Shown here: positions 51,088 to 63,362 of the stretch, in pieces | Layout of the letters: each line of letters begins with the position of its first letter | Position numbering within the stretch: the first letter of the stretch is position 1 | Source of the DNA: Paramecium sonneborni | Taxonomy: Eukaryota > Ciliophora > Oligohymenophorea > Peniculida > Parameciidae | Direction: 5' to 3' | NCBI GenBank assembly: GCA_905182985.1 | Contig: CAJJDN010000179.1 | Coordinates: forward strand, 41,812 to 105,811 | DNA length: 64,000 nt | Position numbers and translations under genes: made by a program | The notes under the pieces: model-generated | Told to the model about the DNA's origin: nothing | Databases searched by the model: none | Seen by the model: the letters and a program-made list of their open reading frames with translations, nothing else

Positions 51088-52347
51088 ATGTTTAGAATAT
51101 CTAATGTTACGACTATTATACTAATTGTAACTATTCTGATAAGTTAAACCTCAACGCAAACTTTGGATGAAATTAAAGATAAAATCGTTAATAATTGGAA
51201 AAGTATTGCTTTAGAATTGATCCCACAATAACAAGGAGATTAAGTTTACCCAGAATATCAAAGAAGATCTTGGAATTTTACAACGTCAACTGAATTCTCA
51301 ACATTGATTGAAAACTTTGAAGATAAATCAGGTTAAAATAGAAGATTGACAATCTAAGGATAAGGAGAAATTACATACTAAGGTGCTAGTGATGTAATTT
51401 CAGGGGGATATTTATGCTAATTTAATTTTAGTAAATCAGCTATCGTTACTCTTCACACAGATTAATTTGTAACTGCCTTCAATACAGCATAACAAGGATA
51501 AGATGGTATAACTTGGGTCAAGGATAAACCTGAAGATATTACTAAAAAAGGTGTTCCAGCTTTGTAAAAGCAAGCAAATCAATTTTTTATAGCTTATGAT
51601 CTTATATATATAAGAGATGATTTTTTATATATGGGAGAAGTGGATGTATTTGGTACAGAAGCAAGCTTAGAAAACCCTCCAAAAGGATTGTGTGCTCCTC
51701 TTATTCCATTCTCTGATGATGATACTCCATATACAAAAGAGGAAGTGATGAATAATGTCATTAATGGTGTTTGGTCAAGCCTAACAAAAGAAGTAAGGCC
51801 AGGCTTTAATAATGAAGGAAAACTTATTACTACATTTTAAACTAGAAAAATATCATTTCTTTCAGCTGAAGGTTTTTCATTAGTATTAACAAGTTATCCT
51901 GGGCCTGGTTAAACATCAGCCTTTTTAGAAACAGAGGTAGTTGGTATTTATGAATGGCAAGAAGAAGCTTCTTCAGTTGTTTAAGGAGCATTTTTTGCTA
52001 AATTTACAATGACTTAAATGTATTTGACACCCATGAGTGATGAAATGGCTGCTAGTTTAAATTAAGGTTTACCTGTTGGAATGGATCCCTTTAAAAATGG
52101 CTAGAAGGCAAATTTGACAGGAAAAAATTTACCAGCCTTTGGAATGTCTAGTGATTCTCCATCTTATGAAGATGATTTGGTTTATTTAAAATAAAATCGC
52201 TTATTTTTATAAGCGAGACCAGTAGATGGAGGAATGCTTTCCTCTATAGAAAGAAGAACATATAGTCTTTAGAGAGATTTAATAAATCCAGAATTAAGCT
52301 TCCAAGATCTTCTACTGTTAAATTTCATAGTCTTGTTGATATTTTGA
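51088..52347 (+). CDS. secreted or surface protein, possible GPI anchor
   Basis: A single exon of 419 codons. The N terminus 'ISNVTTIILIVTILISQT' is a signal peptide and the extreme C terminus is hydrophobic ('DLLLLNFIVLLIF'), a pairing seen in GPI-anchored proteins. The body is well folded in character, with few Cys and motifs such as 'GVWSSLTKEVRPGFNN' and 'LVLTSYPGPGQTSAFLETEV'. GC content is visibly higher than the flanks and low complexity is absent. No family is recognised. Confidence 0.8.
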
Positions 52348-52432
52348 AAATTTATTATATCATAGATTATTCATTAAATTCCTTTTAGCTCATTTATTTC
52401 GCAAATTTTATTTTTATATTTTACTTTTTTAT

Positions 52433-52961
52433 GTGCCAATTTGTTGTGATGGCTTTGAATTTTATAATAAATTTGTTTATAAATTTTTTGTTTAATATAA
52501 CATTAAATAAATTTATTCATTTTAAGATAAATAATATCAAATATTTTTATTTTAAATAAAATTTATATTTATAAAAATAATATTTGAAAATAATTACAAT
52601 ATGTATATATTTAAAATAAATTAAACATTGATTTTAAAAAAAATCAGTTTCTCCTAATTTTTAATCTATAAAATTGATTTCTTTTGGTATTTAAAAATTA
52701 TGACAATCTTGAAGTTAATAGTTAGTTCATCTACTGAAAATCAGAACTCTTATCAATTCTTTTCCTGAAAATTCTTGACTGATTTACTAAAAATAGTGAT
52801 TGTTTTTTGAACTGAATTATAAATGTGAACGAAGAAAAACTATAATCACACCCATTTCAACCAACTCTCTTTTCTTAGTCTTTAATTTTTTATTAATTTC
52901 ATTTAGAAAATAATACCCAATGCAATTAATATTGTCATTATAATTTGAGAAACATATTTAG
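52433..52961. repeat. contig end repeated at 53563-54091
   Basis: 529 bp before the 601-N gap reappear after it, offset by 1130. It is an assembly duplicate of noncoding AT-rich DNA. Confidence 0.85.
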
Positions 52962-53562
52962 NNNNNNNNNNNNNNNNNNNNNNNNNNNNNNNNNNNNNNN
53001 NNNNNNNNNNNNNNNNNNNNNNNNNNNNNNNNNNNNNNNNNNNNNNNNNNNNNNNNNNNNNNNNNNNNNNNNNNNNNNNNNNNNNNNNNNNNNNNNNNNN
53101 NNNNNNNNNNNNNNNNNNNNNNNNNNNNNNNNNNNNNNNNNNNNNNNNNNNNNNNNNNNNNNNNNNNNNNNNNNNNNNNNNNNNNNNNNNNNNNNNNNNN
53201 NNNNNNNNNNNNNNNNNNNNNNNNNNNNNNNNNNNNNNNNNNNNNNNNNNNNNNNNNNNNNNNNNNNNNNNNNNNNNNNNNNNNNNNNNNNNNNNNNNNN
53301 NNNNNNNNNNNNNNNNNNNNNNNNNNNNNNNNNNNNNNNNNNNNNNNNNNNNNNNNNNNNNNNNNNNNNNNNNNNNNNNNNNNNNNNNNNNNNNNNNNNN
53401 NNNNNNNNNNNNNNNNNNNNNNNNNNNNNNNNNNNNNNNNNNNNNNNNNNNNNNNNNNNNNNNNNNNNNNNNNNNNNNNNNNNNNNNNNNNNNNNNNNNN
53501 NNNNNNNNNNNNNNNNNNNNNNNNNNNNNNNNNNNNNNNNNNNNNNNNNNNNNNNNNNNNNN
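52962..53562. other. assembly gap, 601 N
   Basis: A run of unknown bases with duplicated flanks. Confidence 0.95.
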
Positions 53563-54091
53563 GTGCCAATTTGTTGTGATGGCTTTGAATTTTATAATAA
53601 ATTTGTTTATAAATTTTTTGTTTAATATAACATTAAATAAATTTATTCATTTTAAGATAAATAATATCAAATATTTTTATTTTAAATAAAATTTATATTT
53701 ATAAAAATAATATTTGAAAATAATTACAATATGTATATATTTAAAATAAATTAAACATTGATTTTAAAAAAAATCAGTTTCTCCTAATTTTTAATCTATA
53801 AAATTGATTTCTTTTGGTATTTAAAAATTATGACAATCTTGAAGTTAATAGTTAGTTCATCTACTGAAAATCAGAACTCTTATCAATTCTTTTCCTGAAA
53901 ATTCTTGACTGATTTACTAAAAATAGTGATTGTTTTTTGAACTGAATTATAAATGTGAACGAAGAAAAACTATAATCACACCCATTTCAACCAACTCTCT
54001 TTTCTTAGTCTTTAATTTTTTATTAATTTCATTTAGAAAATAATACCCAATGCAATTAATATTGTCATTATAATTTGAGAAACATATTTAG
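53563..54091. repeat. second copy of the 52433-52961 contig end
   Basis: See 52433-52961. The real intergenic interval here is about 0.9 kb with no gene visible. Confidence 0.85.
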
Positions 54092-54110
54092 ATTTTTTTT
54101 TTTTGATTTT

Positions 54111-54124
54111 GGGTTTGGGGTTGG
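54111..54124 (+). repeat. short telomere-like tract GGGTTTGGGGTTGG
   Basis: One G3T3 unit, one G4T2 unit and GG, the mixture of units found in Paramecium telomeres. It is the only G-rich tract of this kind I noticed in an otherwise G-poor window and lies 20 bp beyond the repeated contig end. It may mark a chromosome-end or fragmentation region, or be chance. Confidence 0.45.
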
Positions 54125-54348
54125 TGTATTTTTTTAAAATTAAATCCAATTACAATTCAAAAGTAAAAGTGTGGGTATATGTTTAAATTTTAAATCTAAA
54201 AATTGATGCTAGTTAAATAAAAATTTAGGAACGATACGAATGATTTAATTATCAATTTCAAATGAGTATAAAATGATTAATGTTGAGAAAGTAAAATATT
54301 TTATTATTTTATTAATTATAAATGAAATAATTAATAATTTTAATAAAT

Positions 54349-56103
54349 TCATTCTTTTTTGATGGTTGAGATAGAGTAATTACTCCTAAAAAACAAACTA
54401 TGTATTTAATCTGTTTAGGCTTCTAGAAATTCTGTAGATGCTTCAATTAAGAATTAAGCAATATGATTAGGAGTGCTAATATCATCTAATTAGTATTAGA
54501 GTTTGAGAACATTAAAAGTTTTAGTTCTTAATTGTTGATTTTCATTGAAAATTTTATTTATGGTCATACAAATAATCATTTAAAGTCTTAATCTTGCAAA
54601 AAATTTAAGATCTTGAGATTCTCTTTCGTCTTCGATCATTTATTCTAATTCATAGTAACAAAATTGGAGACATTGTCTATAAGGAATTCGAAATTATTCA
54701 AATTAATCAAATTCAGAAGTCTATTAATATGAAAAGAAGTGATACATCTTAAAAAAATCTATGTAACTCTAATTCTCTGAATAATTAGGATTCAAAAATA
54801 GATAAGCCTAATTAATTTGATTAAAATTAGATTTTAATTTTATTAAGCTATTGAATATCAGTCTATAATGTATAATTAATTTCATTTAAATGTTATTTTA
54901 ATTATTTAGAATTTGCTAGAAATTGATCCCATTAAGCTTGTTATACGTGAAAAATATTGATGGATTATTAGATTTCTTTTAGGAATTATTTTTTAATAAT
55001 AATAAGCATAGTTTAAAGAGCAAATTATCCCCATATAATAAATGGCATTTGAAACATCATTTTCATACATTTAATAGTATTTTCCATAATGTAAAATCGA
55101 AAATAATGGAAATGCATTTCTTTCCAAATAACTGGATATAGAACTTTTTCCTATGAATATAGATAGATGTAATACCAATTCAGATTTATTGTAGAATAAC
55201 ATAAAATTAGGATCAGGATCAGGCTCAAATTGAATAAGAGTATTGTTAGGCATAGAATTGAAATTTTTAACAAGTGATATACTAGATTTACCATTAAATT
55301 CTTTAACCTATATAAATGATTTGATATAATACTATAGCCCATTCAACATTAAATTCTTCACGCTCTCTAATTAGATTAAGTGTTTTAAATAGATGAAATT
55401 AAGACTTATAGTATTATCTTATCTAATTATTTTCATTTACACATTTATAAATACTGTGTAGTTCTCCAAACCTTAATCTATTACTATCTTAAGGATTTAA
55501 CATTTTAAGTAGAATAGAGACTAGAGATTTAGGTAGTTTTTTCTTATCAATTCTTTTATAAAATTAATTATATTCTTCATATGAATTAAAGTTCTAAAGA
55601 ATTTCTTTAGTAGATAATTAATAAATTATACAACCAAGTAACCACATATCTATTCCTAAAGAATATGTTTTATATTTTAAAAATTCAGGAGGCTTAAGCT
55701 ATAGGTCACTGTAATAACCAAAATTAGATAAGGTAATTTTGATTCTGTCATAATAAATGTTATAAATAGAAAAACATCTTCCAAGTACTCCTTATTTATG
55801 AATTTCATAAAGAGCGAGTATCAATTAATTAAATAAGGATGTGATTTCTTCTTCTGATAATATAATCTTTTATAGAATGAAATATTCAAGAGTTGTACCC
55901 TTTGGTTTCAAAAATTAATAAATTTGATCTTCTTCTTTTAAACAAGGTCCTCTAAGATATTCTCCAGTAATGTTCTTTTCCTTTTGAAAGAATTAGTATA
56001 ATTGTTCATAGATGACTCTTACTACAAGTTTTTGATTACCATTTATTTGTTATTCTGTTAGGAGGGCCTATGTTCTAAAATTACATTCAAGTTCTTCTAG
56101 CAT
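54349..56103 (-). CDS. pseudokinase with C-terminal coiled-coil region
   Basis: Two 25-nt introns, and one surplus A in the A6 run (T6 on plus, near 54995), give about 568 codons. Residues ~30-230 are a protein kinase fold: 'ALYEIHKQGVLGRCFSIYN' where the HRD loop belongs, 'LSNFGYYSDLQ' in place of DFG, then the clear C-lobe 'KPPEFLKYKTYSLGIDMWLL' and 'LLKMLNPQDSNRLR'. The catalytic Asp and the DFG Asp are both replaced and no Gly loop is seen, so it should be inactive. A ~300-residue helical tail of unknown type follows. Confidence 0.75.
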
Positions 56104-56550
56104 TACCTTAATTATTATAATAACATAATCCAAAATAACAATCACGAATTTAAACACAATCTCTATACTTAATCATAAGGTCATATCATTTATAAGCAAT
56201 CATAACTTGACTATTTCTAATACGGGATGTTAATTGTTATTTTTGATATAAAACCAATATTCAAATAATTGTTATCAGTATCAATCTATATTTAATTATT
56301 CTCTCTAGCATCTTCATTTATACTTTAACTAAATACTCTATAATTACAGTTAAATATGCAATAGAAAATGAACTAATATATATAAAGACACATAATTGAA
56401 TTACAAAAGAATCTACATATTCAAATTGATCATCCCATCAAATTGAATCGCAAATACGAAATCAATATTAGAAGATTTAAATAATATTCAATCAAAAATA
56501 TAATATCTATTTATGTTATATAAAATTAATTAATTTTTTATTATTCGTTA
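56104..56550. other. intergenic between divergent genes
   Basis: About 450 bp of AT-rich sequence with no coding signal, presumably holding both promoters. Confidence 0.55.
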
Positions 56551-57839
56551 ATGTAAAAACAACAACCTCTTAAAGTATTAACTCCATCTACAAATTATAT
56601 TACTAGAACTCCTGAAAAAGCAATTAATACATCTCCATTTAGAGGATGTAGTGTATAAATAATTATTTTACATTTTATTAGTTTAGTGACAAACAATCAA
56701 TAACACCAATCAAATAAAATATGGGATACCCTTAAGTTTAATAAACTATAAACTAAAATTTTTAACCTTAAATTCCTTATTATGATAATACTATTATTTA
56801 TTAGTATCCAGAAACAAGAGAACAATTATTATAAAGAATTTACAATATGGAAGACAATTATAGAGTATTTAATTCTTAATATGAACAAATAAAAGAAGAA
56901 TTAGAAAAAGAAAGAAATAGAAGAAGTGATACTGATAGAACCTACTCTTAATTATGTTCAAAATAATAAGAGTAAATATTGTTATTATATACAGTTAGGA
57001 AAAAGAACTATAAAAGTAACATTAAATAGCTAAATAATTTGAAAGTTTGTATAAATAGGCTTAAAGAGAAATCCATGAAAATAAAACTGTCTAAGAGAAA
57101 TTTTAAAAAATGTTGAAATAAAAAGAAAAAGAAATCAATGAATTCAAATTAAAGCTGATTGAAGAAAAAGATTTAAGAGCTAAGGAAAATGATAGATTAG
57201 TTTAAGAATTCACTTAAACTTATAGGGAATTAAGTTTATAGAATGATTAATTAATTTAGGAAAATAATCAATTGAAGACAGTAATCTTAGAATTTGATAA
57301 TTAAGCATACTCTCTATCTTCAAAAAAATAATCAGAATAGAATTTCTAAACTAATACTGATTTTTTAGATGATCCATAATTAAGATAAATTATTAAATAA
57401 TATCTTACAAATGATGATGAATATTATTTAAATTAGATACCAGAGAAATAACTTAGAACATCAATTATGATTATAAAGGAGATATTTGAATCAATAGCAT
57501 CTAAAAGACTGAAAGAAATAAAATCATAATAATTCTAAGAACCTAAGTAACTTAATGAAGAAATTGAAATAAATCTACAGGAAGTCAGAAAAAAGAGAGA
57601 ATTACTTATTAAAGAGATAAAAAATAAAATGGAAAAGATTGTAAAATAAAAAGTAATGATTTTTTATTAATAATAAGGAATTCAATCTAATGGAATTCAA
57701 TGAACTACAAAGAGAGATTGATGATTTGAAAAAGGAAGTGAGTAGTATCGATAATCTAATATTATAAATGGAATAATCACTAATTTTAAATCCACATCGA
57801 AATAGTTGTGTCTCATTTGATAATGAAGAATTCTAATGA
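56551..57839 (+). CDS. long coiled-coil protein
   Basis: Introns of 29, 23 and 25 nt leave 403 residues. The N-terminal ~90 residues are Pro/Gln/Thr-rich ('LTPSTNYITRTPEKAINTSP'). From there on nearly continuous heptad sequence is visible ('QYEQIKEELEKERNRR', 'KFQKMLKQKEKEINEFKLKL', 'LQREIDDLKKEVSSIDNLI'). No catalytic motif is seen. Such proteins in ciliates are often basal-body or cortical, which remains inference. Confidence 0.8.
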
Positions 57840-57907
57840 TATACTTTAATAATTCTATCTATTATTATAATTTAATAAATATTTAAGAATATTTAAATAT
57901 AATAAAA

Positions 57908-58817
57908 ATGAATCAACATAAGCTTATATTTAATCAGGGAAGGTTATTGAATGGAAAAATACAACAGATGAAAGAATGGTAATAAATTGATATTACATAA
58001 AAAGGAATGAAAATGTAAAAGAATGAACAACAAATATAATTACTACATTTAGGCATTTTTGAATTTATGTAAACAAGATAATGTTTTATAAGTTCTAGAG
58101 TATGAATTATATTTTTAGAAAGTCATTTATTGCTATATGATAAATTAATTTAAATATATATTCCAATTAATAAAAAGCTGTATTTTTAAATTAAGATTTT
58201 AAATACAATCACTCCATATGAATCCTTCAAAAGTTTTATAGATTTAAGTAATATAATTGTATTATGTTTATTGTAAGAGATTATAATCAAGAAGGGGTTA
58301 ATTTTAAAGTAATGATAGATTATTTTTTGTAAGAATAGGCTTTCAATATAGGAATGTAAGAATAATTCCTAGAATTAGTAGTAAAACTGTAATGAAATCA
58401 AAAAAATTAGATTTAGGAGATAACAAAGAAGATTATATAATTTTATGCACTAAAACAGAATTGGAGTTTATTGAAAATTTAGAAAATATAAACCTTTTGT
58501 ATTTATTTGTTTATTTTAGAATTCAAGAGCTTCTTGAAAGAATCATTTATTATAAAAAAATAAAGAAACAAGATTACTTAAAAATAAAAATATGTGTTTG
58601 GATATCATATTAGATGTTTGTAATTAATATTATTAAAATAAACAACTTGATCATTATTTTCTTAATAAATTTGAGGTTAGACTTAATATAATAATTATAA
58701 TTCCAATCCAACTAAAGATTTCAATTTCTTATTTTAATATTAGTATATCTAATAATAAATTAAATATAATTTATGATTCTCCAATTAATGATTATTATGT
58801 AACATTTCCAATCATGA
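57908..58817 (+). CDS. hypothetical protein, possibly degenerate PP2C-like; end uncertain
   Basis: Removing introns of 19 nt (near 58103) and 21 nt (near 58498) gives a frame starting 'MNQHKLIFNQGRLLNGKIQQ'. 'LLHLGIFEFMQ' and later 'NKEDYIILCTKTELEFIEN' sit where PP2C phosphatases have FGVFDGHGG and DEFxILxxDGLWEFxSN, but all metal-binding Asp are missing. The likeness is weak. The first in-frame TGA is at 58815, inside the convergent transporter gene, so another intron or an earlier end near 58650 is likely. Confidence 0.4.
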
Positions 58818-59571
58818 CAGATCTATTCATAGATAATTATCCTAAACAACCTAAGGTTCCATTAAGTAATAATAAAAGAGCTTCTTTAAATGTTACAGCT
58901 TTAAATGGTTCTATTGAAAAGTAAAATTAAAATATAATTGAAGTGATAATTCCAAAAAGTGAATAATATTATAAAATAGCTAAACAACTGACTTCTTTAG
59001 AGAGTGTACTAATCAATACTTAAACAAATGAGGTAGCAATAGCAGTAAGAAGAGCTAAACATAATCCAAAAAAGTTTAGGTATGTAAATTCATCGTTATT
59101 TTAATCAAATAAAATAGGGGGTTTGGTCAGTAAAATTATGCCTAATAAACAAAAAACGATTTCTAGTATTGTTCTCTTTGTAATTGTTTCTTTTTTAAGG
59201 ATGTAGGCTAATATAAAAGTTGTCCATAACGGGTTAGTTTTAATTAATACTACTGCCTCTGATATAGCAACAAGTTTGAATGATAAAAGACAACACATTA
59301 ATCCAAGACTTCCTATAAATCCTCTAGCAATTAGTTTTCTAATTATCCTACTTTAACAAGGATATGTATTATTAGATATGAAACTTTATAACATTTGAAC
59401 AACAATCAAAGCCAAAACAGATCTCCAGTATATAATTTATGTAGCTGGTATTCCTTCAAGATATTTTACACTGAAAGAGCTAAATGCAAAACATAAACTT
59501 GAAAGAATTGTATATACTGATGGCGTAATAAGTGGAAACTGCATTTCTAATTTGTATCCAAATTTCATCAT
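58651..59571 (-). CDS. EamA/DMT-family transporter 1 (SLC35G-like)
   Basis: A single exon of 306 codons with about ten membrane helices in two EamA halves. Signature segments are 'IPATQIIYWRSVLALIVVQM', 'LVAISEAVVLIKTNPLWTTF', 'LLGIILLTKPPILFD' and, in the second half, 'IIFNLLLDILILKQEIEIFS'. The drug/metabolite transporter superfamily moves small metabolites, and the SLC35G group has no firm substrate. A paralog follows at 60496. Location is probably an endomembrane or plasma membrane. Confidence 0.92.
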
Positions 59572-60495
59572 TAAACAAAATTATTATTACAATTGTTTAT
59601 AAATTAATATCGTTATATATTAATAAAATATAAGAGTTTAGACTTTCTAATTATCAGATGAATCTTATTAGAGTATATCATAAATAATTTAATTTAAACT
59701 CCAAAGTCTCAAGTTTTCATTTTTTTTTTTTTAGATTAATTTGGAGATAATTTTAAATTTTGCTGGTAACGATATTTTTGTAAAAATTTTATTCATCATA
59801 TTTTATTGATAATTATTATTAATTATATTATTGTTCATAATTAACTATACCAATGAATTCTATAGTTTATGTGTTAATAAATGGAGCTTCTTATAATTTC
59901 AAAGAAAAATTAATATTTTATTTCGATTATTGAAAGTACATCTTTGTAAAGTAAATTATTAACCACCTAGTTATTATTAGATTTTCTGTTTTAGATAGTC
60001 ATCAAAGCTATTGGCATAGTAAAATAACAATTTATAAAGTACTAAATAAGTGAACTATATTTGATTAAAATATAAATCTTGAAATACAGATTGCTGTTGT
60101 TCAACTACATAAATTAGACATATTTTTATGAAAGTTAACCCTAAGAAATAAGTTTTGAATAAATATTAGTGTTTATGAAATAATAGTATGGTCATATTTT
60201 AAATTCTTAATAGAAGTAGATAATATCAAATTGCTATAAACGCATGTATATTTTATAGAGTTTATGAATGGGTTTCTGGTTTTGGAAAGTAAATTATTTA
60301 AATCAGTATTATAATTACACTTTTTAGTTATATTGTATTCTTTGAAAATAAGGAATATAAATTGATGTGTAGCTAATATGATAGTTGATTTGATTGTTAA
60401 TAGATTATAAGATGTTATGAGTTTTATTCAAAGTGATATGCATATTGAGTATATTAAAATATAAAATTAGACACATATATAATTGTAAATGTTAA
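59572..60495. other. intergenic between two transporter genes
   Basis: About 920 bp of AT-rich sequence with no frame or RNA signature. Confidence 0.55.
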
Positions 60496-61425
60496 TCAGT
60501 TTTTCTACATAATATTTGATGTAAGACTAGCAGCAATGATGGCCATTCCAATCCAACTAAAGAAACCAATAGTCTACTATAAGATAAGTAAATCTAATAG
60601 TATATTAAAGACAATTTATGTTTCACTAATAAGAGCCATTTATGTTATTTTACCTAACATCATGGCTCTATTCATAAACATAGATCCTAAGCAACCAAGA
60701 AACCCACTAAACAAAAGTATGATAGTCTCCATCAATTATAGAAACCTCATGTCTTCGAAAGGGGAATACAATTGAAAGATTACTGCACCAGATACTGCGA
60801 ATAATGAAAAGTATTGTAATATCACAAATGAATGAACTTGATTATTTAATGATTTAATAATCACTTATGCTATTGCTGTCTCTAATCCTGTTACTAATGC
60901 CAAACATAGTCCTATCAAGTATATTAATGAATATTCTTAATTCTCATTCCCAAATATTATTGGAGGCTTTGTTATAAATATTACACCTATTATACAACTT
61001 ATAATCTCTATTCCTGTTCTCATATTTATCTTCTCCTTCTTTTATATATATACTTATATTAAAGTAGTCCATATTGGATTTGTCTTCATTAATACTACTG
61101 CTTCTGATACTGCTACCAATTTTAATGAACTGAAACAAGCCAAAAAACCAAACATTCCTATTGCTCCTCTTAATAATAATTTATTCATTATCTTCTTTTA
61201 TGGATATGATTATAATGGTAATATTTCATTCATCATTCTAATTATTATAAATGTTAAAGCACATCTCCAAATTATTATTTATGTCACTGGAATCCCATCA
61301 AATAATTTCACACTAAAATGATTTAATGCGAAGAAAAAACTACTCAAAATCTAGTATATCATTGGAACCAAACTTTTATGTTCTTATTCAAATTATTAAA
61401 CCTATTTAATCATATAATTTGCCAT
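60496..61425 (-). CDS. EamA/DMT-family transporter 2 (SLC35G-like)
   Basis: A single exon of 309 codons, clearly paralogous to the gene at 58651: 'IPVTQIIIWRCALTFIIIRM', 'LVAVSEAVVLMKTNPIWTTL', 'IIGVIFITKPPIIFG' and 'IVFNILLDLLILQQTIGFFS' align position by position. The N terminus is about 15 residues longer and polar. It is a tandem duplicate in the same orientation with an unrelated spacer. Confidence 0.92.
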
Positions 61426-61742
61426 ACTCTAAATTTTAATTATTATAAAACTTATTAACCTTTTTTTTTCATTTTTCTATATTCATTTATATTCAATTCT
61501 CTCTAATTATCAATCCAATCTATTACTAATCATTTTATATTTTTTATTAAATTTCAATTATATGTCCATTTTTATTCCATTTCTCCTAATCTAATGAGTA
61601 TTTATTATGTGATTTTACAAAATACAAAATTTATATCTACATTAAGTTAATTAAAGATATATCTATATATTTCATATTATTTAAATTATACAAAATTCTA
61701 GGAAGATCTAATTTTATTTTTCATATATATTATTAATTGCTG
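61426..61742. other. intergenic between divergent genes
   Basis: 317 bp, AT-rich, no coding signal. Confidence 0.55.
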
Positions 61743-63249
61743 ATGGGAAATAGTTCTAAACATTAAAATCAATAGGGGAATCAAGGTTAATTATAAATGA
61801 AACAATCAAATAAACCAGAAGATGAATTGATTAAATATCTAGCTCAAAGTATGTTAAAATATAAGTTTAGGTTGTTCAACATTCCCATCATAAATAGAGT
61901 AAAATTCAGAGTTTAAAGCATAAAGAATAAATTGTATAAGATGTTCATATATTTTGTTTGATGATGGATTGGGAAGAATAAATAAATGTGAAGAATGTGA
62001 AATTCCTTATGTAATAAAGAATGGATTGATGAGTGTTTTGAATCAGAGCCAGGATGTTCAATGTTGTTCATTTAGTTTTCCTCTATAATATTTAGATTCT
62101 GTTGTGTTGCGTGTGAATCAGTATTTGAGATTATGAATATTTATAGGAGCTGTATTAATCATATTTCTTATGGCCAATTGATGACTCAAATAATATTACC
62201 ATTTTTTTAGATTAGAGAAAGAGTAATAACATCAGGAGCATGTTTCAATATTGATTAGTTTGAATTTAGAGTTGTTGGATGTGGATCATAACTCTAAGGA
62301 ATTGTAGGTAGTAATACTAAAATTTATTGTTATGAATCATATACTGATAGAATCTTGTATAAATTGAAAATCTATACATAAAGAAAAAACTTTGAAGATG
62401 AACTTTTTCATTACTTTTTTTCTCATCCAAAAGATAATCAACTCATTTAGGGTAAGAAATTAAAATTATAATATAGATTCATATATAAAAATAAATAACT
62501 AAGAATATTTTGTATTGTAATGCACAGAATAATCAGGTAGATTACATGCTTATACTAAAATTGAATATATATCAAAGGTACCTAGATTAACTTAGGTTTA
62601 ATTCATTATTTTGAAGTAACCAATAGAATTCTCTCGTGTTAATAACAACAAAGCAATTTAGTAAGTACTAAAATATGTAATTGAACCATATTTTGGAGGA
62701 TTGACTCGATATTTGGAAAAAGGATAGATTTTAAGAATAGGTGATTTCATATTTGAAATCTGTTTAGATGAAGAATTTGGATTTGTTATTCCCAATTAGA
62801 CACATATTTAAATAACAGATTAGATTGACTAAAGAATGAATCTGTAATAACTCTAACCCAACTCAAATTACAATATTATAAGCAGATCTATTAATAATGA
62901 AAATAATAGTCGATAGGATCAAATTGAATCTCTGCACAGATTATTGAATACTTTCATATAACTTAATGAAAATGGCACAATTGAAGGTAATATAGGATGT
63001 GAGGATCATGAAATATAATAATTGCCAGTAAGAAAGATTAATTTAGAATAAATTAAATAATTGGATGAGGATCATATGAAATGTTTAATATGTCTCTGTG
63101 AGTATGAAGAAGATGATTTAGTTAAAACTATTCCTTGCTGTATTATATATCAATATAAAATAGTACATTATTTTCATGATGATTGTATAGAGAAATGGCT
63201 AAAGAAAAGTAGACATTGTCCAATATGTAAAAATGAATTAGAAATTTGA
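61743..63249 (+). CDS. RING-H2 E3 ubiquitin ligase, probably myristoylated
   Basis: Introns of 22, 26, 25 and 24 nt leave 469 residues. 'MGNSSKHQ' fits the N-myristoylation consensus (Gly2, Ser at position 5). A CxxC pair of pairs ('NCIRCSYILFDDG', 'KCEECEIPYV') comes early and may bind zinc. The C terminus is a clear RING-H2: 'KCLICLCEYEEDDLVKTIPC', then 'LHYFHDDCIEKWLKKS' and 'HCPICKNEL', complete only after the last 24-nt intron is removed. A middle region ('YFGGLTRYLEKGQILRIGDF') is structured but unassigned. A membrane-tethered E3 ligase is the likely role. Confidence 0.9.
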
Positions 63250-63362
63250 ATATTTTTTACTTAATTATAGTTAAATGAATGGATTAGAATTGTTTCATAA
63301 AATTGATATGAGATAATAAATTGAGATAATGAATTTCTTTAAATTTATTTATCTTTTAATAT

